DNA of 64,000 nt from Mycolicibacterium peregrinum (GCF_002102345.1 NZ_LQPP01000013.1:124001-188000); one strand, 5' to 3'. Positions 53,206 to 62,044 are shown, counted from the stretch's first letter. Notes: generated by a model not told the origin, from the letters alone. A program made the numbers and translations.

Positions 53206-53538
53206 CACAGTCACCTCCTGGTGTTCGGTTCAGACCACCGTGCCGGGGTTGTGCCCGTTACCGGTCACAACTTTCAGTCGGATCGATGTGGAGCACGGCC
53301 CGGCTGAACCAGCCAGCGTGCACGGTGGGGGACAGGAGTTGGTGAGGGCTCATTGGCCGTTGAATGAGGAAAATCCGTTGCGTCAGCGGGTGTTCGGAAG
53401 CCCGTGTTTTCGGGCGCGGAAGTGCCGGAACACCGGGAAAGTCACAGTAGGCACACTGCGCCTCAGGGACCATATCTGTAACATCGCCCTCAGAGGCATC
53501 GATATCACGCGTGTCGCAATTTTTTCGGGGGTGAACCT
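53206..53538. other. Intergenic region between the MNIO operon and the DUF218 gene
   Basis: 333 bases without a credible gene. It holds the divergent promoters of both neighbours. A nested inverted repeat is present: GGTGTTC (53389-53395) with GAACACC (53428-53434), enclosing GCCCG (53400-53404) with CGGGC (53411-53415). A TATCTGTAACAT stretch near 53473 could hold a -10 for the plus-strand gene. Confidence 0.5.
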
Positions 53539-54105
53539 GTGCGCCGAGGGTTGGCGGCAACTGTCCTGGCCGTGACGGTGGTGTTCGGCGGGCTGAGCGC
53601 GCCCGTCGCCCAGGCGGTCCCGCCGGTGGCCGGCAAGGACTTCACCAAGCCCGCCATCGTCATCCTGGGCTACGGGCTGAAGCCGGACGGGTCGATGCGC
53701 GCCATCCTGTATCACCGTGTGCTCACCGGGCTGGCGATCGCGCAGTCGTTCCCGCAGTCGCCCGTCATCGTCACCGGCGGCAACCCGCAGAACGGTCAGA
53801 CCGAGGCGGCGCAGATGCGCAATCTGCTTCTCATGCTGGGTTTCCCGGCCAACCGGATCATCGTCGAGGACAAGGCCAACAGCACCGTGCAGAACGCGCA
53901 GTTCTCGGTGCCGCTGGCCAAGAAGGCCGGGGCCACCGGGATCATCTTGGTGACCTCTTCGACGCATCAGGGCCGCGCGGATCAGAATTTCGCGGACGCC
54001 GGCGGCACTGTGCTGGCCACCGTGAGCTTCCCGGACGGAAACCCGTCGGTGAACATCGCGCAGTTCGTGCGCGACGTCCTGAGTCCGATAACGCCGATCG
54101 GCTGA
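53539..54105 (+). CDS. DUF218 (YdcF/SanA-like) secreted protein
   Basis: 188 residues from GTG at 53539. Signal peptide ending AVAQA, then DUF218: PAIVILGYGLKPDGSMRAILYHRVLTGLAIAQSFPQSPVIVTGGNPQNGQTEAAQMRNLL, with VTSSTHQGRA near the end. DUF218 proteins act at the cell envelope, and SanA-type members influence wall permeability. Orientation is divergent from the MNIO operon. Confidence 0.85.
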   Translation: MRRGLAATVLAVTVVFGGLSAPVAQAVPPVAGKDFTKPAIVILGYGLKPDGSMRAILYHRVLTGLAIAQSFPQSPVIVTGGNPQNGQTEAAQMRNLLLMLGFPANRIIVEDKANSTVQNAQFSVPLAKKAGATGIILVTSSTHQGRADQNFADAGGTVLATVSFPDGNPSVNIAQFVRDVLSPITPIG

Positions 54106-54127
54106 CCTGCGGGGTTACGCTGCCGGA

Positions 54128-54370
54128 ATGGGTCGGATCGTCTTGGCCGTCGTCGCGCTGGTGGTGGTACTCGCGCCGCCTGCCGCCGCTGAACCGGCCG
54201 CGTTGGATCCGACCGGCAATCGTTCCGGGGGTCCGGTTCCGACGGTCAACGGTGTGCCGTGTGTGGGCGGCAATCTCGGCGTCTGTCTGAGCTTCCGGCA
54301 GAACCGGCCACCGGCCGCCAGTCCGGGGGCGCGGTCCAGCCTCGGCCATAGCCCCACCGTGCGTCGTTGA
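54128..54370 (+). CDS. Small secreted protein of unknown function
   Basis: 80 residues. Signal peptide RIVLAVVALVVVLAPPAAA, then a Pro/Gly-rich mature part with two cysteines (NGVPCVGGNLGVC) likely bridged. No recognised domain. Follows the DUF218 gene by 22 bases and precedes the TetR gene by 24, so it may share their transcript. Confidence 0.6.
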   Translation: MGRIVLAVVALVVVLAPPAAAEPAALDPTGNRSGGPVPTVNGVPCVGGNLGVCLSFRQNRPPAASPGARSSLGHSPTVRR

Positions 54371-54394
54371 CCGGCATTACCATGGCAGCCCGAG

Positions 54395-54994
54395 ATGAAC
54401 AGTCCTACGACGTCGGTTGAGGCCGACAAGAGCGCGTTCCGGTCGCGGCTGCTCGATGCCATGATTCAGTCGGTCGTCGAGGACGGCTATCAGAACACCA
54501 CGGTCGCCGATATCGTGCGGCGGGCCAAGACGTCGCGCCGCACGTTCTATGAGCACTTCGCCAGTCGTGAGGAGTGTTTCGTTGCGCTGTTGACGACGGT
54601 CAACACCAGGCATGTGCGGGAGATCGCCCGCGTGGTCGACCGTGATGCGCCATGGCAGGCTCAGGTCCGCCAGGCGGTCGAGGCGTGGATCGGCTCGTAT
54701 CAGGCCCACCCCGAGTTGATGCTGGCCTGGATTCGCGATCTGCCGACCATGGGGACCGCGGCGCGGGCGCTGCAACGCGAGTCGATGGAGAACTTCGTCG
54801 CGATGGTGCAGGTGATGACCAGCTCCGAGGCGTTCCGTGCGGCCGGGGTGTCGATCTCTCGGCGCCGCACGATCATGATGATCGGCGGGTTGCGTGAGCT
54901 CACCGCGATGACCGTCGAGAGTGGCGGCGAGGTGGGCGAGATCATCGAGGACGCGGTACAGGCCTGCACCGCGATGTTGACCCCGCTCAGCTGA
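54395..54994 (+). CDS. TetR-family transcriptional regulator
   Basis: 199 residues. DNA-binding helices at RLLDAMIQSVVEDGYQNTTVADIVRRAKTSRRTFYEHFASREECF. The ligand domain is variable. Its 3' end overlaps the DUF2834 gene by 8 bases on the opposite strand. Target not evident from the sequence. Confidence 0.86.
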   Translation: MNSPTTSVEADKSAFRSRLLDAMIQSVVEDGYQNTTVADIVRRAKTSRRTFYEHFASREECFVALLTTVNTRHVREIARVVDRDAPWQAQVRQAVEAWIGSYQAHPELMLAWIRDLPTMGTAARALQRESMENFVAMVQVMTSSEAFRAAGVSISRRRTIMMIGGLRELTAMTVESGGEVGEIIEDAVQACTAMLTPLS

Positions 54995-55463
54995 CGGCGA
55001 CCTCGGCCTGCTGGTGGCGGCGCTGCCGTTCGATGGTGGCGAAGTAGAAGGCAAACGCGAACGCGAAGCTCGTGAACAGGCTCGCCACAAAGAACAGCCA
55101 GGGATGGCGGATGCCGCGTCGCAGCCCGTCGATGATCGTAAAGAGCGGCAGCAGAATGACATTCGCGATCGTGTAGTCGGCGCTGGCCGAACCGGCGGCG
55201 GGGTTGGTGTACCCGAGTGCGATGAACTCGGCCCAACTTCCGGGCCCCCAGATCGGGTTGCCGCCCGGTACGGCGTACTGGGCGACGAACCGCATGTTGA
55301 AGTACCAGCAGATCGGAATCGATGCGAGGCCGACGACGTAGAAGGCCAGTTCGACGCGGGACAGCGCCGGCCCCGGTGGGCGGGCGAAGATCCCAGGGTT
55401 GAGTCGGATCACGAGCGCGACGACGGCCACGCCCAGAATTGCATGAACGATGAGCGACACCAT
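54987..55463 (-). CDS. DUF2834 membrane protein
   Basis: 158 residues from ATG at 55463. About four hydrophobic helices, with the DUF2834-like loop FVAQYAVPGGNPIWGPGSWAEFIALGYTNPAAGSASADYTIAN in the middle. Function unknown. Divergent from a second TetR gene whose 14-base palindromic operator lies 30 bases upstream of this start. Confidence 0.78.
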   Translation of the reverse strand: MVSLIVHAILGVAVVALVIRLNPGIFARPPGPALSRVELAFYVVGLASIPICWYFNMRFVAQYAVPGGNPIWGPGSWAEFIALGYTNPAAGSASADYTIANVILLPLFTIIDGLRRGIRHPWLFFVASLFTSFAFAFAFYFATIERQRRHQQAEVAVS

Positions 55464-55489
55464 GGCGTGAGCACACTCGCGATCCGAAG

Positions 55490-55510
55490 TTTTGTCAATA
55501 TTGACATTTC
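55490..55510. promoter_or_regulatory. TetR operator copy 1
   Basis: TTTTGTCAATATTGACATTT, containing the perfect palindrome TGTCAATATTGACA (55493-55506), between the divergent DUF2834 and TetR genes. The same TTTTGTCAnTATTGACA core occurs again before the FAD oxidoreductase gene, so both belong to one regulon. Confidence 0.8.
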
Positions 55511-55553
55511 GAGTCGTCGAGGGACGCCCCGGCGGTGCGGTAATTTCACTGCC

Positions 55554-56159
55554 ATGGCCAGGCCCGCGCAGACCGCGCGCAGTGAGCGGACGCGCGAGGC
55601 GCTGCGGCAGGCCGCGTTGGTGCGATTTCTCGCCCAAGGGGTCGAGGACACCTCGGCCGAACAGATCGCCGCTGACGCCGGGGTCTCCCTGCGTACGTTC
55701 TATCGGCATTTCACGTCCAAGCACGACCTGCTGTTCGCCGACTACGATGCCGGTCTGCACTGGTTTCGCGCTGCGCTGGCCGAACGCCCGGCGTCCGAAT
55801 CGGTGCTTGATTCCGTGCAGTCGGCCATCCTGGCGTTCCCCTACGACGTCGATGCGGTGACGAAAATCGCCAGCATGCGCGCGGTGGAACTCGATCCCGA
55901 CCGGATCGTGCGCCACATCCGCCAGGTCGAATCGGACTTCGCCGACGCAGTCGCCGAATTGCTTGTGGCACGTCGGGGTCAGGTGCCGGAGGGTGATGAC
56001 CGGTTGCGGATCGTGGTGACCGCCCGATGCGTCGCGGCCTCGGTGTTCGGGGCCATGGAGTTGTGGATGGTCGGCAACGAGGCGGGGGAGCGGTCGCTGC
56101 CCGAATTGGCGCGGATGTGCCGGACCGCGCTGGAAGCGTTGCGCTCCGGGCTGGCTTGA
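55554..56159 (+). CDS. TetR-family regulator of the DUF2834/FAD oxidoreductase module
   Basis: 201 residues. HTH in LVRFLAQGVEDTSAEQIAADAGVSLRTFYRHFTSKHDLLF. The gene is bracketed by two copies of the TTGTCAnTATTGACA palindrome, one upstream shared with DUF2834, one downstream before the flavoprotein gene. It most likely represses both neighbours and itself. Ligand unknown, possibly a lipid or terpenoid given the target. Confidence 0.9.
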   Translation: MARPAQTARSERTREALRQAALVRFLAQGVEDTSAEQIAADAGVSLRTFYRHFTSKHDLLFADYDAGLHWFRAALAERPASESVLDSVQSAILAFPYDVDAVTKIASMRAVELDPDRIVRHIRQVESDFADAVAELLVARRGQVPEGDDRLRIVVTARCVAASVFGAMELWMVGNEAGERSLPELARMCRTALEALRSGLA

Positions 56160-56184
56160 GTCCGAGCTCCGCGCCAGCCCATCC

Positions 56185-56212
56185 GATGTTTTGTCATTAT
56201 TGACAAAACATC
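56185..56212. promoter_or_regulatory. TetR operator copy 2
   Basis: A perfect palindrome with arms GATGTTTTGTCA (56185-56196) and TGACAAAACATC (56201-56212) around TTAT. Located 24 bases before the ATG of the FAD oxidoreductase. Core identical to the copy upstream of the TetR gene. Confidence 0.85.
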
Positions 56213-56235
56213 GGGGTCGGTGCCAGCCTCAAGCG

Positions 56236-57792
56236 ATGGCGGACTACGACGCGATCGTGATCGGCGCCGGGCACAACGGGTTGGCCGCGGCGGCCCTGTT
56301 GGCGCGGGCCGGAAGGCGCACCCTGTGTCTGGAGGCCAAGCGGTATGCCGGCGGGATGGCCTCGACCGTGGAGCTTTTCGACGGCTACCGCTTCGAGATC
56401 GCCGGGTCGCTGCAGTTCCCGACCTCGGCCGTGGTCAGCGCTGAGCTGGGGCTGGACGCTTTGCCGACCGTGGACCTGGAGGTCATGTCGGTGTCGCTGC
56501 GCGGAATCGGCGACCCGCCGGTGGTCTACTACGCCGACCCGATGAAGATGCTCGGTCACCTCGGTGAGGTTCACGGCGCCGACGCGGTGGCCGGCATGGC
56601 GGGCCTGATGGGCTGGAGCCTGGCACCCACCCGGGCGCTGGGCCGGTTCGACGCGGGTCGCCCGCCCCGCACGCTCGACGAGATGTACGCCTGCGCGGCA
56701 ACAGAATCCGAGCGCTCGGCTATCGATGATCTGCTGTTCGGGTCGGTCAGCGACGTCCTGGATCGGTACCTGCCGGACAAGGACAAGCACGGGGCGCTAC
56801 GCGGCATGCTGGCCTTTCTCGCGGTCAACACCACCTACCGCGGGCCGGAGACTCCGGGCAGCGCGGCCGCGCTGGCCTACGGCCTGGCGGTGCCCGACGA
56901 GAACGCCGTGCTGATGAAGAAGCTGGCCGGCGGAATCGGCGCTCTGACCGAACATCTGCATGCCCTGCTGACCGCCGCCGGGGGTGAGCTGCGGTTGCGC
57001 AGCAGCGTCGACCGGATATCGGTCGACGACGGACGGATCACCGGCGTGCGACTGGCCGACGGTACGACGGTTACCGCGCCCGTCGTGGTGTCGGCGATCG
57101 CCCCGGACACCACGGTGACCAAGCTGATCGATCCCGAGGCGCTGCCGGCCGAGGTGCGTGAGCGGTTCACCCGGATCGACCACCGTGGCAGCTATCTGCA
57201 GATGCATTTCGCCCTCGACGGAGCCCCCACCTTCGACGCTCCGTACGAGATGCTCAACGACCCTGAAATGCAGGCTGCTATCGGTCTTTTCAGCACCCCG
57301 GAGGAACTGCAGCAGCAGTGGCAGGACGCCCGTCGCGGGATCGTGCCCGCCGACCCCGCCATCGCCTTCCAGATCCCGTCGGCCCACGATCCGACGCTGG
57401 CCCCGGCTGGCAAGCATGCCGCCTCGGCGTTCGCGCTGTGGTTCCCGGTCGAGGAGTCGGCATCCGGTTACGGCGAACTCAAGGATGAGATGGGGCGGCG
57501 GGTCATCGAGAAGATCACCCGGCTGGCACCGGATTTCGAGCGGCGGATCATTCGGCACACCACGTTCACACCTCGCCACATGGGCACCATGTTCGGCGCG
57601 CCGGGCGGCGACTACTGCCACGGGCTGATCCATCCGGAGCAGATGGGGCCCAATCGCCCCGGGCCCAAAGGGTATGTCGGTCAGCCGATTCCGATCGATG
57701 GTCTGTATCTGGCCAGCGCCGGGTGCCACGGCGGCCCTGGCATCACCTTCATCCCCGGCTACAACGCGGCCAAGGCGGTGCTGGCCGGCTAG
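56236..57792 (+). CDS. Phytoene desaturase-like FAD oxidoreductase
   Basis: 518 residues from ATG at 56236. N-terminal FAD fold YDAIVIGAGHNGLAAAALLARAGRRTLCLEAKRYAGGMAST, and a C-terminal FAD motif GLYLASAGCHGGPGITFIPGYNAAKAVL. These fit the NAD(P)/FAD-dependent CrtI-like/amine oxidase group. The substrate is likely a polyprenyl, carotenoid-like or steroid compound. Controlled by the adjacent TetR through the operator 24 bases upstream. Stops overlap by 4 bases with the convergent zinc-finger gene. Confidence 0.88.
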   Translation: MADYDAIVIGAGHNGLAAAALLARAGRRTLCLEAKRYAGGMASTVELFDGYRFEIAGSLQFPTSAVVSAELGLDALPTVDLEVMSVSLRGIGDPPVVYYADPMKMLGHLGEVHGADAVAGMAGLMGWSLAPTRALGRFDAGRPPRTLDEMYACAATESERSAIDDLLFGSVSDVLDRYLPDKDKHGALRGMLAFLAVNTTYRGPETPGSAAALAYGLAVPDENAVLMKKLAGGIGALTEHLHALLTAAGGELRLRSSVDRISVDDGRITGVRLADGTTVTAPVVVSAIAPDTTVTKLIDPEALPAEVRERFTRIDHRGSYLQMHFALDGAPTFDAPYEMLNDPEMQAAIGLFSTPEELQQQWQDARRGIVPADPAIAFQIPSAHDPTLAPAGKHAASAFALWFPVEESASGYGELKDEMGRRVIEKITRLAPDFERRIIRHTTFTPRHMGTMFGAPGGDYCHGLIHPEQMGPNRPGPKGYVGQPIPIDGLYLASAGCHGGPGITFIPGYNAAKAVLAG

Positions 57793-58136
57793 CGATTGCG
57801 CAGCTGCTCGGCCCAGTCCTTGGGCACCCGCCCCTTCGGGCCGGGCACCGGCTGGTCCTTCGGATGATGCTGCGGCTGCGCGAGCTCGGGCCCGTCGTAG
57901 TACTGGTTGGTCTCGAAGTTCCAGAACCAGTCCTCGCCCGGCTCGAACGAGCGGATGATGGGGTGCCCGCTTTCACGCCAGTGCGCCGAGGCATGACGGG
58001 CCAGCGAATCATCGCAGCACCCGATATGGCCGCACGCCGCACAGCGCCGGAGATGGACCCACCAGCCTCCATCGGCGGTGCACTCCGCACATCCGGGTCC
58101 GCTGGGGCGAGCGGTCGGATCGACCGGATTAGTCAT
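57789..58136 (-). CDS. UBP-type zinc finger protein
   Basis: 115 residues from ATG at 58136. Zinc ligands are clear: GCAECTADGGWWVHLRRCAACGHIGCCDDSLARHASAHWRESGHPIIRSFEPGEDWFWNF, the ZnF-UBP fold with CxxC, CxxC and spaced His residues. The pattern resembles ubiquitin-binding UBP fingers found as stand-alone proteins in actinobacteria. Function unknown. Divergent from the SRPBCC gene. Confidence 0.9.
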   Translation of the reverse strand: MTNPVDPTARPSGPGCAECTADGGWWVHLRRCAACGHIGCCDDSLARHASAHWRESGHPIIRSFEPGEDWFWNFETNQYYDGPELAQPQHHPKDQPVPGPKGRVPKDWAEQLRNR

Positions 58137-58169
58137 ATCGCTGAGCGTAGCCCCGGGTAATCTCGCCGC

Positions 58170-58610
58170 ATGGCAACCAGCGATTCCCGTGAAGTAGTGA
58201 TCGAGGCGACGCCCCAGGAGATCCTCGACGTCGTTGCCGATGTCGAGGCGACGCCGAGCTGGTCGCCGCAATACCAGCGTGCCGAGATCCTCGAGTCCTA
58301 CGACGACGGCCGGCCCAAGCAGGTGAAGATGACGGTCAAGGCCGCCGGGCTGACCGACGAGCAGGTCATCGAATACACCTGGAGTGAGAACAAGGTCAGC
58401 TGGACGCTGGTGAGTGCAGGTCAGCTCAAGGCCCAGGATGCCAGCTACACCTTGACGCCCGATGGTGACAAGACCAAGGTGCGGTTCGACATCTCCATCG
58501 ACCTGTCGGTGCCGCTGCCGGGCTTCATCCTCAAGCGGACCATGAAGGGCGGCGTGGAGACCGCCACCGAGGGCCTGCGCAAACAGGTGCTCAAGGTCAA
58601 GAGGGGCTGA
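58170..58610 (+). CDS. SRPBCC (polyketide cyclase-like) protein
   Basis: 146 residues. START-like fold beginning SREVVIEATPQEILDVVADVEATPSWSPQYQRAEILESYDDGRPKQVKMTV and a hydrophobic cavity motif LPGFILKRTMKGGVETATEGLRKQV. Matches the Rv0854/Rv0856/Rv0857 group, possible lipid-binding proteins. A second member starts near 63874. Confidence 0.88.
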   Translation: MATSDSREVVIEATPQEILDVVADVEATPSWSPQYQRAEILESYDDGRPKQVKMTVKAAGLTDEQVIEYTWSENKVSWTLVSAGQLKAQDASYTLTPDGDKTKVRFDISIDLSVPLPGFILKRTMKGGVETATEGLRKQVLKVKRG

Positions 58611-58625
58611 ACCTGCGGGGAGCGG

Positions 58626-59102
58626 TCAGCCGGGCTGGTTGGTTCGCACATCGAAGGTGAAATGCTGGCCCTCGTCGAAGGATCCGTCCAGACGCCTCCG
58701 TCGATACAGCAGGTCAACCTTGCCGAACCGCAGCGTCACCGTTTCGGTGTACGGTTGGACCTCCGTGCCGTTCTGGGTGACGGCGGTGATGGTTACGTCG
58801 GAAAGCTTGACGGTCAAATAGTCTTGGGTTTCCCCGGGCTTGCGGTGACTCATCGTCGCCTGCGCCAGATGCCGTCCGGTGGCGCAGGTCAGCAGCAGCG
58901 CAGGGGTCGCGCTGTCGATGGTGTGGACGATCAGCAGATCCTGAAACGTCGGCTTGCCCGCGCCCCCGCCGCCACCGGATGGTGCTGAGCCGCTGTTGGC
59001 CACACCCCACGAGAACGACACCACGTCGATCTCGTCAGGGTGTCTTGCGTCGACCGATTCACCTGTGATGTCACCGATTTTCGCGAAGATCTCTGTGGAC
59101 AT
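58626..59102 (-). CDS. Hcp-like (DUF796) protein, lone
   Basis: 158 residues from ATG at 59102. The Hcp/DUF796 pattern is present: IFAKIGDITGESVDARHPDEIDVVSFSWGVANSG at the start, then KPTFQDLLIVHTIDSATPALLLTCATGRHLAQATMSHRK and a C-terminal LRFGKVDLLYRRRRLDGSFDEGQHFTFDVRTN. Hcp forms hexameric rings in type VI secretion tails. No other T6SS genes are present here and mycobacteria lack the outer-membrane context, so a different use is likely. Convergent with the SRPBCC gene. Confidence 0.82.
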   Translation of the reverse strand: MSTEIFAKIGDITGESVDARHPDEIDVVSFSWGVANSGSAPSGGGGGAGKPTFQDLLIVHTIDSATPALLLTCATGRHLAQATMSHRKPGETQDYLTVKLSDVTITAVTQNGTEVQPYTETVTLRFGKVDLLYRRRRLDGSFDEGQHFTFDVRTNQPG

Positions 59103-59217
59103 CGGATGTCTCCCTGTGCGCCCGGTATTTCCGACTGCCATTGCACCGGAGCGGAGTCGCGGCGAATAGAGTAGTGGCCTACTCGATTCGCCGCCGCTTG
59201 CCGCCGAACCATAGCGC

Positions 59218-60885
59218 CTAGTTCGAATTGGCGTCCGAGGCGGACTGAGCCAACTCGGTCAGCAGTGGCGGGATGTCCATCCGGCCCAGCATCACCTCGA
59301 GAAACACCATCCGGTCCGGGGTGGCCGCCGCGGCGGTCAACGCATCGTCGAGTTCGCCGTAGGTGCTGACCCGGAAGGTGAGCGCATCGGGGACGCCGAG
59401 CGCGGCGGGCAGCTCGGTCCAGCGCCAGCCGGTGATGTCGTTGTATTCGGCTGTGACACCGTGGATTGCGCGTTCCACGGTGTAGCCGTCGTTGTTGACC
59501 ACCACGACGACCGGGGTCAGGCCCTCACGGCCGAAGGCGCCCAACTCCTGGATGGTCAGTTGGGCGGCGCCGTCACCGATGAGCAGCACGGTGCGGCGGT
59601 CCCGGTCGGCCACTCCGGCCCCGAGCGCGGCGGGCAGGGTGTAGCCGATCGAACCCCACAGTGGTTGGCCGATGAACGTCACACCCGACGCCAACCGGTG
59701 TCCGGCCATGCCGTAGAACGACGTGCCCTGATCGGCCAGCACCACATTGCCGGGTGTAAGTGCCTCAGAAAGCCGGTCCCACAAGGCTTCCTGTGTCAAC
59801 GCGGCGTCGCGCCCCGGTGGGTCGGTGTGTGTTCGGACGGGGAGCGGGGGCAACGCGGGTGAAGTGATGCCACGCTCGGTGAGGATCGCCGTGACGGCCT
59901 CGAGCGCGGCCGACATGTCCAGCGGGGCGTAGACCTGCCCGGCCACCACGCTCTGGTTGGCGCCGATGTCGATGGTGCGGGCCGGGTCGATGCGCTGGCT
60001 GAAGAAGCCGCTGACCATGTCGGTGAACAACACGCCCGCGGTCACCAGCACCGGAGCATCTTCGATCGCCTCGCGCACCGAATCTTCGCTGGCCGCACCG
60101 GCATAGATGCCGAGATAGTTGGGTGAGCTCTCGTCGACCAGACTCTTGCCCCACATCAGGGTGGCGTGACCGACCGTATCGGCCGACAGCAGTGCACTGA
60201 GCTCTGTGACGCAGTCCAGGCGGTGCACCAGGAAATCGGCGAGCACGGTCAGCGGATGATCGCCGATCAACTCGGCGGCCGCGGCGGTGAACATCGACAG
60301 GGCACGCGGACTGGTGCCGCCGGTGTAGCGGGGCAGCGGTGCGGCGGGAGGTTCGGTGGGGAACCGAGCCACATCCGTCGCGATCAACAGGTAGCCGGGC
60401 CGCTTCTGCTCGCGTACCTCAGAGAGCACCCGGTCGATCTCACGCGTCGCGGTCGCCGGCACCAGATTCGCCTGGGCGCAGGTGATCTCGCGACTGATCC
60501 GTAGGAAGTGATCGAAGTCCCCGTCGCCCAGGGTGTGGTGCACGATCCGACGCGCCGCCTGGGAATCCTTGGACGGCGCACCGACGATGTGCACCACCGG
60601 CACATGTTCGGCGTAACTGCCCGCGATCGCATTCGCCGCCGACAATTCACCGACCCCGAATGTGGTGACCAGGGCGGCCATGCCGCGCAGCCGCCCGTAG
60701 CCGTCGGCGGCATAGCCGGCGTTGAGCTCGTTGGCGCCGCCTACCCAGCGGAGCGTCGGGTGGGCGAGGATGTGGTCGAGGAACTCCAGCTGGTAATCGC
60801 CGGGAACGCCGAAAACCTCGGTCACACCGAGTTCTGCGAGCCGGTCGAGCAGGTAGTCGCCGACGGTGTAGCCGTTTTCGCTCAT
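59218..60885 (-). CDS. kdc: Alpha-keto-acid decarboxylase (ThDP-dependent)
   Basis: 555 residues. PYR domain with [17 protein letters not shown] and the catalytic Glu region [32 protein letters not shown] domain with the ThDP motif [42 protein letters not shown]. Matches mycobacterial Kdc (Rv0853c), which decarboxylates branched and aromatic 2-keto acids. Divergent from the CoA-transferase with about 17 bases between starts. Confidence 0.93.
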   Translation of the reverse strand: MSENGYTVGDYLLDRLAELGVTEVFGVPGDYQLEFLDHILAHPTLRWVGGANELNAGYAADGYGRLRGMAALVTTFGVGELSAANAIAGSYAEHVPVVHIVGAPSKDSQAARRIVHHTLGDGDFDHFLRISREITCAQANLVPATATREIDRVLSEVREQKRPGYLLIATDVARFPTEPPAAPLPRYTGGTSPRALSMFTAAAAELIGDHPLTVLADFLVHRLDCVTELSALLSADTVGHATLMWGKSLVDESSPNYLGIYAGAASEDSVREAIEDAPVLVTAGVLFTDMVSGFFSQRIDPARTIDIGANQSVVAGQVYAPLDMSAALEAVTAILTERGITSPALPPLPVRTHTDPPGRDAALTQEALWDRLSEALTPGNVVLADQGTSFYGMAGHRLASGVTFIGQPLWGSIGYTLPAALGAGVADRDRRTVLLIGDGAAQLTIQELGAFGREGLTPVVVVVNNDGYTVERAIHGVTAEYNDITGWRWTELPAALGVPDALTFRVSTYGELDDALTAAAATPDRMVFLEVMLGRMDIPPLLTELAQSASDANSN

Positions 60886-60902
60886 GCCTTAGTGTGCCTC
60901 GC

Positions 60903-61985
60903 ATGACCAACACGGGACCGCTCGCCGGAGTGCGAGTTATCGAACTCGGGGGCATCGGCCCCGGGCCGCACGCCGCGATGATGCTCGCCGACCTGGGTGC
61001 CGACGTGGTGCGGGTGCGCCGTCCCGGTGGCCTGACCATGCCCGCCGAGAACGTCGACCTGATGCACCGTGGCAAGCGCATCGTGGACCTGGACGTCAAG
61101 TCCGAGCCCGGCAAGCTGTTGGACCTGGTCGCCAACGCCGATGTGCTGCTGGACTGTTTCCGTCCGGGAACCTGCGAGCGTCTCGGCATCGGTCCGGCCG
61201 AGTGTGAGGCCGTGAACCCGCGGCTGATCTTCGCCCGGATCACCGGCTGGGGTCAGGATGGGCCGCTGGCCACCACCGCGGGCCATGACATCAACTACCT
61301 GTCGCAGACCGGCGCGCTGAGCGCTATCGGCTACCGTGACCGCCCGCCGGTGGCCCCGCTCAACCTGGTCGCCGATTTCGGTGGTGGTTCGATGCTGGTG
61401 CTGATCGGCATCGTCACCGCGCTGTACGAGCGCGAGAAGTCCGGTAAGGGGCAGGTCATCGACGCCGCAATGGTCGATGGCGTCAGCATGCTGGCGCAGA
61501 TGATGTGGACGATGCGGGCCACCGGATCGCTGCGCGACGAACGCGAGTCGTTCCTGCTCGACGGCGGCGCCCCCTACTACCGGACCTACGAGACGTCCGA
61601 CGGTGGCTACATGGCTGTCGGTTCGATCGAACCGCAGTTCTTCGCTCAGCTCGTGGCCGGTCTCGGTCTGGACGCCGCCGAGATCCCCGGTCAGTTCGAA
61701 CTTGCCCGCTACGACGAGATGCGGGCCATCTTCACCGAGCGGTTCGCCACCAAGACCCGCGATGAGTGGACCGAGATCTTCGCCGGTACCGACGCATGCG
61801 TGACGCCGGTGCTCACCTGGGGTGAGGCTGCCGAGGGCGAGCACCTGCAGGCCCGGTCGACGCTGGTCACCGTGGACGGTGTCACTCAGGCGGCCCCGGC
61901 CCCGCGGTTCTCCCGGACCTCGCCGGGAACGCCCGGCGTTCCGCCGCAGTCGAGCACCGACATCGCCGACATCGGCTGGACCTGA
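60903..61985 (+). CDS. CaiB/BaiF CoA-transferase family protein (alpha-methylacyl-CoA racemase-like, Far)
   Basis: 360 residues from ATG at 60903. Class III fold: GPLAGVRVIELGGIGPGPHAAMMLADLGADVVRVRRPGG, then RITGWGQDGPLATTAGHDINYLSQTGAL with the catalytic His, and LVADFGGGSMLVLIGIVTALYER with the catalytic Asp of AMACR/MCR enzymes. Probably racemises 2-methyl-branched acyl-CoA during lipid or sterol side-chain breakdown. Corresponds to Rv0855. Confidence 0.92.
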   Translation: MTNTGPLAGVRVIELGGIGPGPHAAMMLADLGADVVRVRRPGGLTMPAENVDLMHRGKRIVDLDVKSEPGKLLDLVANADVLLDCFRPGTCERLGIGPAECEAVNPRLIFARITGWGQDGPLATTAGHDINYLSQTGALSAIGYRDRPPVAPLNLVADFGGGSMLVLIGIVTALYEREKSGKGQVIDAAMVDGVSMLAQMMWTMRATGSLRDERESFLLDGGAPYYRTYETSDGGYMAVGSIEPQFFAQLVAGLGLDAAEIPGQFELARYDEMRAIFTERFATKTRDEWTEIFAGTDACVTPVLTWGEAAEGEHLQARSTLVTVDGVTQAAPAPRFSRTSPGTPGVPPQSSTDIADIGWT

Positions 61986-61995
61986 CCGGCACCTG

Positions 61996-62010
61996 AGGTC
62001 TTTGTGCCCT
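61996..62010. promoter_or_regulatory. Possible DosR-like box
   Basis: AGGTCTTTGTGCCCT, with the symmetric outline AGGnCnnnnnGnCCT, 35 bases before the first universal stress gene. It is similar to the degenerate GGGnC/GnCCC dormancy box but with two mismatches from the M. tuberculosis consensus. Confidence 0.3.
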
Positions 62011-62044
62011 GGCGATCGGGCTCAGAAGCAGCCACGATGAGGGT

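Noticed and set aside
53240..53575. 111-codon frame in the intergenic region before DUF218
   Set aside because: No ribosome site or signal, crosses the inverted repeat and overlaps the start of the DUF218 gene.
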